35,967 nucleotides of DNA. Source: CAZHHM01 sp964532225 (GTDB lineage: Bacteria > Margulisbacteria > WOR-1 > JAKLHX01). Where the stretch lies: positions 1 through 35,967 of the forward strand of contig CAZHHM010000019.1 of assembly GCA_964532225.1 (NCBI GenBank), given 5' to 3'. This document shows positions 1 to 8,275 of the stretch, piece by piece (positions within the stretch are counted from its first letter, which is position 1; the number at the start of each line of letters is the position of its first letter). Both the position numbers and the translations under genes were made by a program. The notes beneath the pieces are model-generated. The model saw nothing but the letters and a program-made list of their open reading frames with translations, did no database searches and was not told the origin of the DNA.

Positions 1-885
1 CACGACAGCATCCGAAGCCGCTATCAGATCGATCGACGTCGAGGAGCCGTCAACTATGATCTTAATACTCTGCGATCTTGTGAATTCCTTCTCTAACAGC
101 TCGTATTTGTGTAGATCTTCTTTCGGATGAAGTTTGATGATCAGTGCAATCCTTACATCAGCTTTTTTTGCCGCTTTTTCAAGAGATAGAGCAGTTTGCC
201 TGGCAATGTCATACTCGTTAAATCCTATTACAGCTGACGCCTTTTCCTGGCTGCCGTATACCTGCGAAAAAGGTTCTGAAACAAAGGTCACGACAGAAGA
301 ACACCCATTGCCTGCATCCTTCTTTATATTGACAGCGGAGTCCGTCAGTACCGCGGTCCTATCTCTAAGCCATTCAAAATGGGGTTGTCCGGTCACGATC
401 ACTTTTTCTGAAGGTATCCCGTCCGAGATCATAGCATCCCTCGCGGTCTCATCCATAACGAAGATCCTGTCCGGAAGGAAGTCGTGCGATCTGTCCGACA
501 GGTACAGAGCAGACTCTCCTAGACCATATTTTGAGAAACGGATCCCGTAATTGACCCAATTATCCAGTATCGCGACTGATCTTACAGCTGACTTTTCCGC
601 AGCCTTCCAAAGATATTTCTCGGTCATATCATCGACACTGGTGCCGGTAATAAGGATATCCGGAGCTTCACTATCAATGATCCTGCTCAAATAAGCAAGG
701 TCCGTACTTTCGGAAGCAGATCCGATCTCTTTTCCGGAAAGTCCGCTATCAGAGTATTTCTTAAGCGCATAATCCTTGCCGAAGAGTTTTACTTTATATC
801 CTGATTTTATCATTGGGGTCACGAGAGGTATTATTGTGTCCGCCCCTCCCGGGTCCCTTGAGAACAACATCACATTATTATTCAT
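1..885 (-). CDS. GT-B-like surface polysaccharide transferase, partial (3' end off window)
   Basis: The minus-strand frame is open from an ATG at 885 to the left edge, giving 295 residues without a stop. The C-terminus is missing. The N-terminus has a DPGGAD motif (about residues 11-16) as in the first Rossmann half of GT-B proteins. A conserved-looking LDNWVNY stretch lies in the middle. A KLHPKED segment (His253-Pro254) is followed by a Ser-rich GSSTSID segment near residue 280. HP and Ser motifs of this kind occur in CDP-glycerol glycerophosphotransferases and in several bacterial sialyltransferase families. The gene overlaps the upstream oxidoreductase by 8 bases and is the last visible member of the pseB operon. 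It is therefore a candidate transferase for the CMP-nonulosonate made by that operon. The substrate is inference; the GT-B-type fold is moderately secure. Confidence 0.6.
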   Translation of the reverse strand, partial: MNNNVMLFSRDPGGADTIIPLVTPMIKSGYKVKLFGKDYALKKYSDSGLSGKEIGSASESTDLAYLSRIIDSEAPDILITGTSVDDMTEKYLWKAAEKSAVRSVAILDNWVNYGIRFSKYGLGESALYLSDRSHDFLPDRIFVMDETARDAMISDGIPSEKVIVTGQPHFEWLRDRTAVLTDSAVNIKKDAGNGCSSVVTFVSEPFSQVYGSQEKASAVIGFNEYDIARQTALSLEKAAKKADVRIALIIKLHPKEDLHKYELLEKEFTRSQSIKIIVDGSSTSIDLIAASDAVV

Positions 886-1840
886 TTGCACCCGTCTCCG
901 ATAGTATGGAACACAGCTGCATCGCGACCAATCCGTCTTCTATGGTAGAGAAGAGCGCGCATTTCCCGTCAAGATGATCCGATATATTCTGTGCCGCGTT
1001 GTACAAGGCCCTTTTCTGGTCCGTCACATAGGTCCTGACCTTAACCAGCTCCCTGTAGCCCTTATATTCATCATTATCCATCAAGTCGTACTCGGTGACC
1101 GTTATGAACGAGTCTTCAAACCTCAGTCTCTTTTTCTGAAATACAAGATCAGCTTCGAATATCGAGAAAAGAGAACTGTCGATAGCGACCAGATTGAACG
1201 GCATCCCTGCCTGAGTAAGCAGCGTCGCGGTTATTGAAGGATCGTCCTCATAGTCCTTGATCGACCCGATTGGAATGACCCTGGAGAACTCCCCCAAGAG
1301 ATATCTCAAAATATCGATCATATGAGATCCGTTATGTAGCACGCCTTTGCCGTAATAACCTGTTCCATATACGAATTTTCCGAACTCCCCGTCGACGATC
1401 CTTTGACGGATCGCTCTTAATTCACTCACATATCTTCTGGTAAAGTTCATGCAAAGCGGGGTATTGCTTCTTGAATAGCCATCTCTGATGCTACCGGCTT
1501 CTACCATATTTCTTGCGAGAGGTTTTTCCGCAAAGACAAGCTTTGGCCTCAGCTCCAACACCTCAAGGAGCACCCCGTGATGTTCTCTATCAGGAACTGC
1601 GACACAAACGACATCAGGCCTTTCTGCCTCTGCCTCTTTAACAGTGCGGAAATATCTACCTCCCCATTTCACTGCCGCATCTTTCGCTTTTTTCATGTCC
1701 CTGTCAACAAAGCCGACAAGCTCAAATGACGGATGAGAAGAAAATGCGTGACCGTGTGTCAGGATATTCCTTGACCCCGGCGAGTCGAACATTGCCCCGA
1801 TATTGCCCGCACCAACTATCAACACCCTGTACCGGGACAT
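878..1840 (-). CDS. Gfo/Idh/MocA family NAD(P)-dependent oxidoreductase
   Basis: This 320-residue protein has an N-terminal Rossmann motif (VGAGNIG, about residues 9-15), the family signature AEKPLA (EKP at 105-107), and a C-terminal half with NGSHMID, the usual position of the catalytic His/Asp of the family. The open frame extends upstream to 1936, but the ATG at 1840 is preferred. It follows a GGGGAGG ribosome-binding site and begins 4 bases after the stop of the methylase gene. The longer version would start inside that gene with a non-family, Arg/Ser-rich leader. The likely role is oxidation or reduction of a ring hydroxyl of a sugar nucleotide or of the nonulosonate in this operon. The exact substrate cannot be read from sequence. 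Confidence 0.85.
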   Translation of the reverse strand: MSRYRVLIVGAGNIGAMFDSPGSRNILTHGHAFSSHPSFELVGFVDRDMKKAKDAAVKWGGRYFRTVKEAEAERPDVVCVAVPDREHHGVLLEVLELRPKLVFAEKPLARNMVEAGSIRDGYSRSNTPLCMNFTRRYVSELRAIRQRIVDGEFGKFVYGTGYYGKGVLHNGSHMIDILRYLLGEFSRVIPIGSIKDYEDDPSITATLLTQAGMPFNLVAIDSSLFSIFEADLVFQKKRLRFEDSFITVTEYDLMDNDEYKGYRELVKVRTYVTDQKRALYNAAQNISDHLDGKCALFSTIEDGLVAMQLCSILSETGANE

Positions 1841-1844
1841 AGAT

Positions 1845-2477
1845 CTACCTCCCCTTCTCAAGCAGGAACCAGTTAATGTCGTCATAGATCGAACCATAAT
1901 TTGTGTCGTGTCGGGAAGCGAAGCCGTAATCCACAAGTTTTAGGTCATCATACTTCTTGAGCATTTCCCCGGCAAAGTCCCTTTTAAATAGCTTATTTTC
2001 GTTACCTCGGTAGGTCACGGTTTCAGGGAATGGACTGAAGTATTCCGCGATACAGATATAGCGCTCGGTCGAGCTGTGCAGAAGCTCATATACTTTAGGA
2101 AGCATATCCGGATTAACGTGGATCAGCACGGTCTTGACTATGACCAGGCTCCTTTTCTTATCAACAACAAAGTCAAAGATCGACCCATCATAGACTTTTT
2201 TGACCGCCTTATTCTTCTTAAGCGTCTCAACTGCAGTTTTATTGATCTCGATTGCAGACAGTTCAGCGGCCGGGAACAACCGGTGTATTGCCTCCAAATT
2301 TGCGCCGAGATTTGCGCCAAACTCAAGGACCGATGTGATATTTTCGGCTCTTGAGAGGATCTTGGAGAATAAATGCGTATTAGCAGCAATAAGCAGTTCT
2401 CCGTCATTCCGCTTGCAGTACTCGTCCCCGAACTCACCCGCCCAGAACTCCTCCTGCTCCGTTCTGAATTTTTTCAT
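1845..2477 (-). CDS. pseudaminic acid biosynthesis-associated SAM-dependent methylase
   Basis: This 210-residue class I methyltransferase has its SAM-binding motif I at about residues 49-60 (VLEFGANLGAN). The N-terminus contains EQEEFWAGEFGDEY, which I recognise as typical of the methylase family found beside pseudaminic-acid genes. The start overlaps the end of pseF as ATGA, so the two are translationally coupled. No membrane segment or signal peptide is present, so the protein is cytoplasmic. It probably methylates the nonulosonate, its CMP form or a precursor. The methylated position is not known for this family as far as I can tell. Function as a methyltransferase is secure; the sugar target rests on context. 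Confidence 0.85.
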   Translation of the reverse strand: MKKFRTEQEEFWAGEFGDEYCKRNDGELLIAANTHLFSKILSRAENITSVLEFGANLGANLEAIHRLFPAAELSAIEINKTAVETLKKNKAVKKVYDGSIFDFVVDKKRSLVIVKTVLIHVNPDMLPKVYELLHSSTERYICIAEYFSPFPETVTYRGNENKLFKRDFAGEMLKKYDDLKLVDYGFASRHDTNYGSIYDDINWFLLEKGR

Positions 2478-3172
2478 CTTTCAGCTGTCCCTTTCATCAT
2501 TTTGTATTTAATTTCAGCGATCTTCCAGTCCTCCTCGTTGTCAATATCCTGCACCTCGGATTCTGGAATCACGAACGGCACTGTGTGCTCAGCGAACAAT
2601 TTCTTTTGTTCCATAAGACTTGAAGTCTTCATGAAATAGAACTGCCCGCAGTCATGATATGCGTCAGGCAGGTCCTGAGACCTTGCGTGGTAATTTTCCG
2701 GCCAGTTCATCTTCAACTTCCCGTCCTTCAGTTCCAAGGACCGCCATATCGTATAACTGAATTTTGTTACCGGAAGGACACAATCAGCTCCTGTCTCTTT
2801 CAATATGAAGAGAGCTTTCTTCAACTTATCAGCGGTTATAAAAGGAGCGGTTGGATATATACAGCAAAGCATTTCGAATTCCTTGCCTCTTATTTTGTAT
2901 TCCTTGATGACCTCTTCGATGACCTCGGCCGTCCCGGCATGATCGTCCGCGTTAGCTGCCGACCTCATGAACGGGACCTTCGCCCCGCATGCTTTTGCGA
3001 TCTCTGCGATCTCATGATCGTCCGTGGACACCATGACCTCGTCAAAGCATCCGGAGGCGATGGCTGCCTCGATCGAATATTTGATGATCGGAGAACCAAG
3101 AAAGTTTTTTACGTTCTTTCTCGGGATCCGTTTACTCCCGCCCCTTGCAGTGATAATGGCGACTACCGGCAC
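2474..3172 (-). CDS. pseF: pseudaminic acid cytidylyltransferase (PseF)
   Basis: Transfers CMP from CTP to pseudaminic acid, the activation step before glycosyl transfer. The 232-residue product carries the CMP-nonulosonate synthetase motif ARGGSKRIPRKN at residues 9-20, then the VSTDD and CIYPTAPF segments characteristic of PseF rather than NeuA. I chose a GTG start at 3172. It lies 1 base after the stop of the acetyltransferase gene, has an AAGGAA site upstream, and yields MPVVAIITARGG, the normal family N-terminus. An ATG at 3208 would add 12 residues and overlap the previous gene by 35 bases. The stop overlaps the methylase ATG. A second cytidylyltransferase is present in the window at 10091-10813. 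Confidence 0.9.
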   Translation of the reverse strand: MPVVAIITARGGSKRIPRKNVKNFLGSPIIKYSIEAAIASGCFDEVMVSTDDHEIAEIAKACGAKVPFMRSAANADDHAGTAEVIEEVIKEYKIRGKEFEMLCCIYPTAPFITADKLKKALFILKETGADCVLPVTKFSYTIWRSLELKDGKLKMNWPENYHARSQDLPDAYHDCGQFYFMKTSSLMEQKKLFAEHTVPFVIPESEVQDIDNEEDWKIAEIKYKMMKGTAER

Positions 3173-3173
3173 G

Positions 3174-3719
3174 TTATTTCCTTTTCCTCGAATTGAATTC
3201 ATTGGCAAGAAGAGACAGGACCCTGGAGTCCCACCACTTGCCGTCGTAGAAATAGTTCTGCCTCAGCATTCCGTCCTGATGGAAACCGAATTTATCATAA
3301 AGTTCCTTCTTCTTCGTATCGAACTCGTAGATCTCGGTCCATATCTTGTTCAAGTTCAGTTCATTGAAACCATGATCAAAGAGAAGCTCACAGGCCTCTT
3401 CGGCATAACCCTGGTCATCGATATACGCGTCGTTCCATCCGATATAGAGCGACAGGTCGGCATGTCTGTGGATCCAGTTGATATAGACAAAACCGCAGCA
3501 GCCGATCAATTCACCGTCAGACAGTCTTTTTATTGAGAACATCATTGTTGTGGGGTCACCGAGCACCTTCTTCTCATACCATTTCTGCTGCATCTCCATG
3601 TCTAGTTCCCTGTACTCCCTGAAGTGTTTCCGGAAGTCGGTATTGTTCCTCCAATCCATCAGCTTTTTAAGGTCCTCTCTTTCTACCGAAACAAGTCCGA
3701 CCATCTTTCCTTTATGCAT
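3174..3719 (-). CDS. GNAT family N-acetyltransferase, PseH-like
   Basis: This 181-residue single-domain GNAT protein of the RimJ/RimL type has a central acceptor-site segment, a pyrophosphate-binding region near GYAEEAC (about 108-114), and the late motif NKIWTEIYEFD followed by FGFHQDGMLRQNYFYDGKW. In the pseudaminate pathway PseH acetylates the 4-amino group of the UDP-altrosamine intermediate with acetyl-CoA. The gene lies between the NeuB-type synthase (8-base overlap at its 5' end) and pseF (1-base gap), which fits that role. GNAT acceptor specificity cannot be read from sequence, so assignment to the PseH step is inference from position. Confidence 0.75.
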   Translation of the reverse strand: MHKGKMVGLVSVEREDLKKLMDWRNNTDFRKHFREYRELDMEMQQKWYEKKVLGDPTTMMFSIKRLSDGELIGCCGFVYINWIHRHADLSLYIGWNDAYIDDQGYAEEACELLFDHGFNELNLNKIWTEIYEFDTKKKELYDKFGFHQDGMLRQNYFYDGKWWDSRVLSLLANEFNSRKRK

Positions 3720-4785
3720 TTTCGATATCCTCCCACCTTATATGTTCATCAGCTTTAACCGCTTTATTGAGCTTCTTTCCAATGATCACGGGCAATTCAT
3801 ACGGAGGAATACCGTCCGAAGGTATGGGTCTTAACGGGAAGAGGTCTTCCTTTTTGAGGATATGTCCTTTTTGAAGGTCTTTCGTGAAACGTAATGACCT
3901 CCTTTGCACTATTACGGTATCATTTTCGTTTGGCTCGATCTTCTTTATGCCGTCACCGAGCGCAGAATAGACTTCGTTGGCACGTTCAACCATCTCAGCC
4001 CATTCCTTAGGGTTCATTGCGAATTTATGATCAGGGCCTTCCCTGCCGTTATCATCTGTAAAGTGTTTTTCAAATACGACCGCGCCAAGGGCTACTGCCC
4101 CGAGCACTGTCGAATGCCCTTTTGTGTGATCGGAAAGACCGAGGACAACTCCAGGGTATCTTGCAGCAAACGACTCAAGGACCCTCAAATTGATGTGTCC
4201 ATAATTCGCTTTGCTGGCCGTGTAATTGGTATTACACTGCATCAGAACGATATCTTTTGTTTTTTTCGACAGTATTGTCATCGCCCTGTCGACATCAGTG
4301 ATGTCAGATGCACCGCTGGCGACAATGACCGGCTTTCCTTTTCCCGCAATATACTCAAGCATCTCAGGCCATGTAATATCTCCCGACCCGATCTTATATA
4401 CTTTCACAAACGGGTCCACTGCATCAACGGACCCAAAATCGTACGGACTTGTAAAGTATTCGATCCCGACCTCGTCGCATTTCTTTTTCAGCTTTTCTGT
4501 CCAGTCATATGGGACACTCGCTTCTTCATAGACATCGAATACGGGCTTTTTCCAGTTCTTTTGATGAGAAAGCTGCCCTTGGAGAGATTCAAACCCTTTC
4601 CTGCTGACAATCCTTGAAGCCTGGAAATTCTGGAACTTTGCCGCATCGGAGCCCGCTTCTTTTGCAAGTTCGATAAGCTTGAATGCGCGATCAAGGTCCC
4701 CGTCATGGTTTGCCGCGATATCTGCGATAAAGTACAGAGGTTCGCCTTTACCAACGGTTTTACGGCCTATTCTGACCTTGTTCAT
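3712..4785 (-). CDS. pseI: nonulosonic acid synthase, NeuB/PseI family
   Basis: Condenses phosphoenolpyruvate with a 6-carbon 2-acetamido sugar to form a nonulosonic acid. The 357-residue protein has the NeuB-type TIM barrel (FIADIAANHDGDLDRA near 19-34, AAKFQ near 49, YKIGSGDITWPEM near 131-143, FEKHFTDD near 234-241) and ends with an antifreeze-like SAF domain (roughly residues 290-355). The length is normal for the family. It overlaps the RmlD-like gene upstream as ATGA and the acetyltransferase gene downstream by 8 bases. PseB upstream and PseF downstream favour pseudaminate-type substrate use. NeuB-family members for legionaminate and sialate are too similar to exclude from sequence alone. 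Confidence 0.85.
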   Translation of the reverse strand: MNKVRIGRKTVGKGEPLYFIADIAANHDGDLDRAFKLIELAKEAGSDAAKFQNFQASRIVSRKGFESLQGQLSHQKNWKKPVFDVYEEASVPYDWTEKLKKKCDEVGIEYFTSPYDFGSVDAVDPFVKVYKIGSGDITWPEMLEYIAGKGKPVIVASGASDITDVDRAMTILSKKTKDIVLMQCNTNYTASKANYGHINLRVLESFAARYPGVVLGLSDHTKGHSTVLGAVALGAVVFEKHFTDDNGREGPDHKFAMNPKEWAEMVERANEVYSALGDGIKKIEPNENDTVIVQRRSLRFTKDLQKGHILKKEDLFPLRPIPSDGIPPYELPVIIGKKLNKAVKADEHIRWEDIENA

Positions 4786-5696
4786 GTTTGTCCACCTGCT
4801 CTATCGTTTAAAAGATCGGCCCTCATTTGCCTGACACCTTCGGAAAGTGAAGGCGCATGTCCGAAGATGCTTTCAAATCTCTTCGTAGATAGTGAAGTAT
4901 TCCTGGGTCTTGCGGCAGAGGATATTTCTTCCTTATAAGGCATGGCCTTGACCAGTTCGCCACTGAACCCGAACTCTTTTGCCACCATCAGAGCGAATTC
5001 ATACTTACTCACGACCTTATCGCTGGCACAGTTCAGGATCCCTGTCCGGGACGCATCATTCATGAGATGCAGGATTATTGTTGAAAGCTGCCCAGTATAT
5101 AAAGGATTAAAGAAGATGTCCGTGAAACCATTGAGCGGTCCTCCCGTTTCCAAGTTTGATATCAGCCACTCGGAGAGAGACCTTCCAAAGGGGACATGAT
5201 AACCGATAATGTTCGTTCTCAGAACAATCGCATTTTTGTTCGCTGATAGTGCGACCTCCTCGCCCAACAGCTTAGTTTCCGCATAGAAATTCAGCGGGTT
5301 TGGAGTGTCATCCTCGCAATATTGGCCATTTTTCCCGTCAAATACCGAATCGGTGGATATATGGATGAGCCTTGTCTTCCCGTTGTTGAAAGAAGCCAAC
5401 GAACGTGTGGCATCCACATGAAGGGTATATGCCTTTTCCCTGTTCTTTTCACAGTCGTCCACATTCACGTTCGCGGCGGTATGGATGATAACATCAGGCA
5501 TTTTTGTTTCAAGGAAGCTGTCAAGAACGGGCTTGTCCGTTATATCGATATTATAGTGATTGCCCCTGGTCCCATCGGGCAGAAGGTCTTTTGTGATGCC
5601 GATCAATGCGAATTCCGGTAATGGCGAAAGTAATGCGCACACCTGCCTCCCGAGCATCCCTGTAGAGCCTGTAACAAGGACCGTTCTTGTTTTCAC
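4782..5696 (-). CDS. RmlD-like SDR, sugar-nucleotide 4-ketoreductase
   Basis: This 304-residue extended SDR has a nucleotide-binding motif GSTGMLG (10-16), HTAANVNVDDCE (72-83), STDSVFDG (114-121) and the catalytic YAETK (Tyr138, Lys142). The pattern is that of RmlD (dTDP-4-dehydrorhamnose reductase) and of the reductases in L-fucosamine pathways. It sits between pseB and the NeuB-type synthase, where a PseC aminotransferase is normally found. Its substrate may therefore be the 4-keto product of PseB, or a separate dTDP-sugar. No rmlA, rmlB or rmlC is visible, which weakens a plain rhamnose role. The reductase fold is secure; the substrate is unknown. Confidence 0.8.
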   Translation of the reverse strand: MKTRTVLVTGSTGMLGRQVCALLSPLPEFALIGITKDLLPDGTRGNHYNIDITDKPVLDSFLETKMPDVIIHTAANVNVDDCEKNREKAYTLHVDATRSLASFNNGKTRLIHISTDSVFDGKNGQYCEDDTPNPLNFYAETKLLGEEVALSANKNAIVLRTNIIGYHVPFGRSLSEWLISNLETGGPLNGFTDIFFNPLYTGQLSTIILHLMNDASRTGILNCASDKVVSKYEFALMVAKEFGFSGELVKAMPYKEEISSAARPRNTSLSTKRFESIFGHAPSLSEGVRQMRADLLNDRAGGQT

Positions 5697-5705
5697 CCTT
5701 ATCTC

Positions 5706-6683
5706 CTAGGCCTCAATCATTTTTTTAAGCTGAGGAATGGTCAGCCATTCCTTATTCTTGTCGCTGCTGTATGAAAAACCGTCCGGAACGCTTTGCCCGT
5801 CCGAATGGTTGTCTTTGCTCCACCATTTGAATATGGGCTGTATTACGTAACAGTCTTTCAGCTCTTTTGTGTATCTGGCGTCATCCTCGCCGATCATGAT
5901 CTCATGGAGCTTTTCTCCAGGCCTGATCCCTATGATCTTTGTCTTGCAATCTGGGGCAACTGCTTTTGCAAGGTCCATGATGTTCATGCTGGGGATCTTG
6001 GGGATAAAGATCTCCCCTCCCTGCATTCTTTCAATATTCTTGACGACGAACCTGACCCCTTGGTCCAATGTGATCCAAAACCTTGTCATTCTGGGGTCTG
6101 TGATCGGCAGGACGCCTTCCTTGGCCCGTTCCCTGAAGAAAGGGACCACACTACCACGGCTTCCGACCACATTTCCATACCTGACGACCGAGAACTTTGT
6201 TCCGGCATCGCCCGAATAAGAGTTCGCAGCAACGAACAGCTTGTCTGAACATAGTTTTGTCGCTCCGTAAAGGTTAATGGGATTACAAGCCTTGTCCGTG
6301 CTCAGTGCGATCACTTTATCGACCTTACACGAGATCGCCGCGTCGATCACGTTCATTGCTCCGTTGATATTTGTCTTTATGGCTTCTGAGGGGTTATATT
6401 CCATGGCAGGGACCTGCTTGAGAGCAGCTGCATGAACAACGAAGTCAACCCCGTGAAAAGCCCTGATCAATCTGTCTTTATCCCTGACATCCCCCACGAA
6501 AAAGCGGATCTTCTCCGAATATCTCTCATATGACTGGGCCATTTCAAACTGTTTTAGCTCGTCCCTGCTGAAAATGATGACCTTATTCGGAGAATCTTCT
6601 GACAACACATTTTCCAGGAATTTCCTTCCGAAGGAACCAGTTCCTCCCGTTATCAGAATCACTTTATCCTTAAATATACCCAT
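5706..6683 (-). CDS. pseB: UDP-N-acetylglucosamine 4,6-dehydratase (inverting), PseB
   Basis: First enzyme of the pseudaminate pathway: converts UDP-GlcNAc to the 4-keto-6-deoxy-L-arabino-hexulose form by dehydration and C5 inversion. The 325-residue protein has the NADP motif GGTGSFG (13-19), HAAALKQVP (84-92), STDKA with Asp130 and Lys131, and Tyr139/Lys143 in YGATK. These match the active-site set of FlaA1/PseB. The ATG at 6683 is chosen because it follows AGGAGG with a 4-base spacer. An in-frame TTG at 6701 lies inside the operator palindrome and is unlikely. This is the first gene of its transcription unit, preceded by the promoter/operator at 6694-6719. The next gene follows after 9 bases. 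Confidence 0.93.
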   Translation of the reverse strand: MGIFKDKVILITGGTGSFGRKFLENVLSEDSPNKVIIFSRDELKQFEMAQSYERYSEKIRFFVGDVRDKDRLIRAFHGVDFVVHAAALKQVPAMEYNPSEAIKTNINGAMNVIDAAISCKVDKVIALSTDKACNPINLYGATKLCSDKLFVAANSYSGDAGTKFSVVRYGNVVGSRGSVVPFFRERAKEGVLPITDPRMTRFWITLDQGVRFVVKNIERMQGGEIFIPKIPSMNIMDLAKAVAPDCKTKIIGIRPGEKLHEIMIGEDDARYTKELKDCYVIQPIFKWWSKDNHSDGQSVPDGFSYSSDKNKEWLTIPQLKKMIEA

Positions 6684-6693
6684 AATTCCTCCT

Positions 6694-6719
6694 ATGTTCA
6701 ATTATTGAACATTATAGCA
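6694..6719 (-). promoter_or_regulatory. pseB promoter with 19-bp palindromic operator
   Basis: On the minus strand an extended -10 box, TGCTATAAT (6719-6711), runs directly into a perfect palindrome with 9-bp arms (ATGTTCAAT / ATTGAACAT, one central base; 6712-6694). The expected transcription start falls within the palindrome, so a bound protein would block initiation. I see no good -35 hexamer, consistent with an extended -10 promoter. The leader would be about 20 bases and carries AGGAGG before the pseB ATG. The same module is present at 21026-21051 in front of the regulator gene. The rest of the 149-base spacer (6684-6832) holds a duplicated CCCTTGAA phrase near 6793 and 6823 and no convincing terminator hairpin. 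Confidence 0.85.
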
Positions 6720-6832
6720 TTTTCCTGGTCCCCCGAGACACATTTTGAAATATCATTTTCAGGTGGACATGCTCCAAAGCTCCCGACGCCTTCCCTTGAA
6801 AATAGATCCGGGACTCAACACTCCCTTGAACC

Positions 6833-7483
6833 TTATTTCCAGAATTCGTGCTTTTCCTTCCTCACTTTGGTGACCGCCTCTTTATGCCCACCAATATAGA
6901 CCGTGTCTGGTCCCAGGTCTTTATCCAATAGAAGCGAATCTGCTCCGATCCTGCAATTGTCCCCGACCCTGCAGTTCCCAAGGATGCTTGATCCGGGATG
7001 CAGCGTCAGATACTTGCCGAGCACTGGCTGTTTGTCCTTATTCGTCCCGACACTTACCCTCTGGTAAACTATCATGTAGTCTGAATACTTCGCTCTACCG
7101 AGGACCGTACCGACCGGATGCAAGAAGAGGAATATTTCCGGAAGCTCTACTTCATAGTAGACATCCAGACAATGGAGGCTCTTGTTAAGAAGGTATAGTT
7201 TCTTGCATGTTTCCGCATCTCCGCCGTTCCTGAAAATAGTATTGGAAAGCATATACAGGACGACGGCATATTGGTCACCGTTAAGATGGTCAAATGACGT
7301 CCTACCTTCTGAACTGTAATATTTGATATTTACCCTGGAAAAACTTCTTTCCGCACGCGCAAGCGCTTCTGTGACATATTTTGAGATAATATCCCTATTC
7401 TTTACATTTTTATCAGGGAACATATTGTCCATCTGCACCGAAATATACTCAGCGAGTTCCGAAACCGTCATGCTCATTAACAT
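6833..7483 (-). CDS. left-handed beta-helix acyltransferase, serine O-acetyltransferase-like
   Basis: The 216-residue product has a helical N-terminal half and a C-terminal hexapeptide-repeat region (about 120-205) with HPVGTVLGRAKYSDYM, SILGNCRVGDNCRIGADSL and a closing GGHKE turn. This resembles serine acetyltransferases and sugar O/N-acetyltransferases that use acyl-CoA. The ATG at 7483 follows GGAGG with suitable spacing; in-frame ATGs at 7477 and 7471 are less well placed. It is the last gene before the pseB promoter and follows the HisF-like gene by 12 bases. The probable role is acetylation of the nonulosonate or another sugar in this locus. Acceptor specificity is unknown. Confidence 0.75.
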   Translation of the reverse strand: MLMSMTVSELAEYISVQMDNMFPDKNVKNRDIISKYVTEALARAERSFSRVNIKYYSSEGRTSFDHLNGDQYAVVLYMLSNTIFRNGGDAETCKKLYLLNKSLHCLDVYYEVELPEIFLFLHPVGTVLGRAKYSDYMIVYQRVSVGTNKDKQPVLGKYLTLHPGSSILGNCRVGDNCRIGADSLLLDKDLGPDTVYIGGHKEAVTKVRKEKHEFWK

Positions 7484-7495
7484 ATAGACCTCCGT

Positions 7496-8275
7496 TCAGC
7501 TTCTGCTGTTCTTACTTGCCCTCACATCGATACCCTGAGACCACAGAAAAGACCTGAGCTTTATGGGACTATGATCGGTAAAAAGGAACATACTGCTTAC
7601 AGTTATTGCGGATGAGCCAGCTTTGAAAGCGTTGATGCAATGGGAAAGATTGCCAGCTCCGCTTGAAGCGATCAGCGGCACATTAAGCTTGCCGCTCAGT
7701 CTGGAGATCATTTCGGTATCATAACCTTCCATCGTCCCGTCCCTGTCTATCGAGCACAACATGATCTCTCCGCAGTTGCTGTCCTGCATCCTAAGAGCCC
7801 ATTCACACGGGTCCAAATCAGTGGCCTTGCTGCCTCCGTGCGTGAACACCCTGAACACCCCGGGACACACCTCTTTGTAATCAATAGATACTACTATGCA
7901 CTGGTCACCGAAAGTACCGCAGGCTCTTTTGATGAATGCGGGGTCCTCAACAGCCGCTGTGTTGATCGACACCTTATCCGCGCCGGCGAGAAGAAGTCTG
8001 TTGATATCATCTAAGGTCGACACTCCTCCCCCTACAGTAAAAGGCATGAACACTTCCTTTGAGACTTTGTCGATAATATCGATCACTGTATTCCGGTTTT
8101 GTATGCTGGCCTGTATGTCAAGGAACATCAGCTCATCAACACCGTATGAATCATATACTTTCGCGGTCGTCACAGGATTCCCTGCCTCTCTGTAGTTTTC
8201 ATGGAATCTGACCGCTTTGACAAGTCTGCCGTCCTTGATGAGGAACTTAGGGATTATCCTTTTCTTAACTGACAA
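7496..8275 (-). CDS. hisF: HisF-like ammonia-dependent subunit of an amidotransferase system
   Basis: A TIM-barrel protein of the HisF family, about 259 residues, with KKRIIPKFLIKDGRLVK at the N-terminus and the phosphate-site phrases VGGGVS, GADKVSIN and ASSGAG. In genuine HisF the segment reads like CLDVKDG, whose first Asp (Asp11 of Thermotoga HisF) is catalytic. Here the aligned residue is Leu (KFLIKDG), while the second acid in VSIDYK is kept. That argues against histidine biosynthesis and for the sugar-amidation branch with the neighbouring HisH and amidotransferase. A TTG start at 8275 is chosen since it follows GGGGGG and gives the family N-terminus. An ATG at 8293 is the alternative. 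Confidence 0.82.
   Translation of the reverse strand: MSVKKRIIPKFLIKDGRLVKAVRFHENYREAGNPVTTAKVYDSYGVDELMFLDIQASIQNRNTVIDIIDKVSKEVFMPFTVGGGVSTLDDINRLLLAGADKVSINTAAVEDPAFIKRACGTFGDQCIVVSIDYKEVCPGVFRVFTHGGSKATDLDPCEWALRMQDSNCGEIMLCSIDRDGTMEGYDTEMISRLSGKLNVPLIASSGAGNLSHCINAFKAGSSAITVSSMFLFTDHSPIKLRSFLWSQGIDVRASKNSRS

Noticed and set aside
878..1936. Longer start for the Gfo/Idh/MocA gene (352 codons)
   Set aside because: The extra 32 residues lie inside the methylase gene, are unlike the family, and the ATG at 1840 has a strong ribosome site. The same reasoning was used for the starts at 15263 and 19389.
3904..4617. Plus-strand open frame of 237 codons opposite the NeuB-type synthase gene
   Set aside because: No family motif, no ribosome site, and it lies fully inside a well-supported gene on the other strand. 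The same holds for the other plus-strand frames, for example at 2654-3196, 9650-10237, 12331-12900 and 17834-18568.
6713..6832. Possible terminator or JUMPstart/ops element upstream of pseB
   Set aside because: The repeated CCCTTGAA phrases and a TGAAA/TTTCA pair are too short. I found neither a GC-rich hairpin with a T-tract nor the GGCGGTAG ops core.
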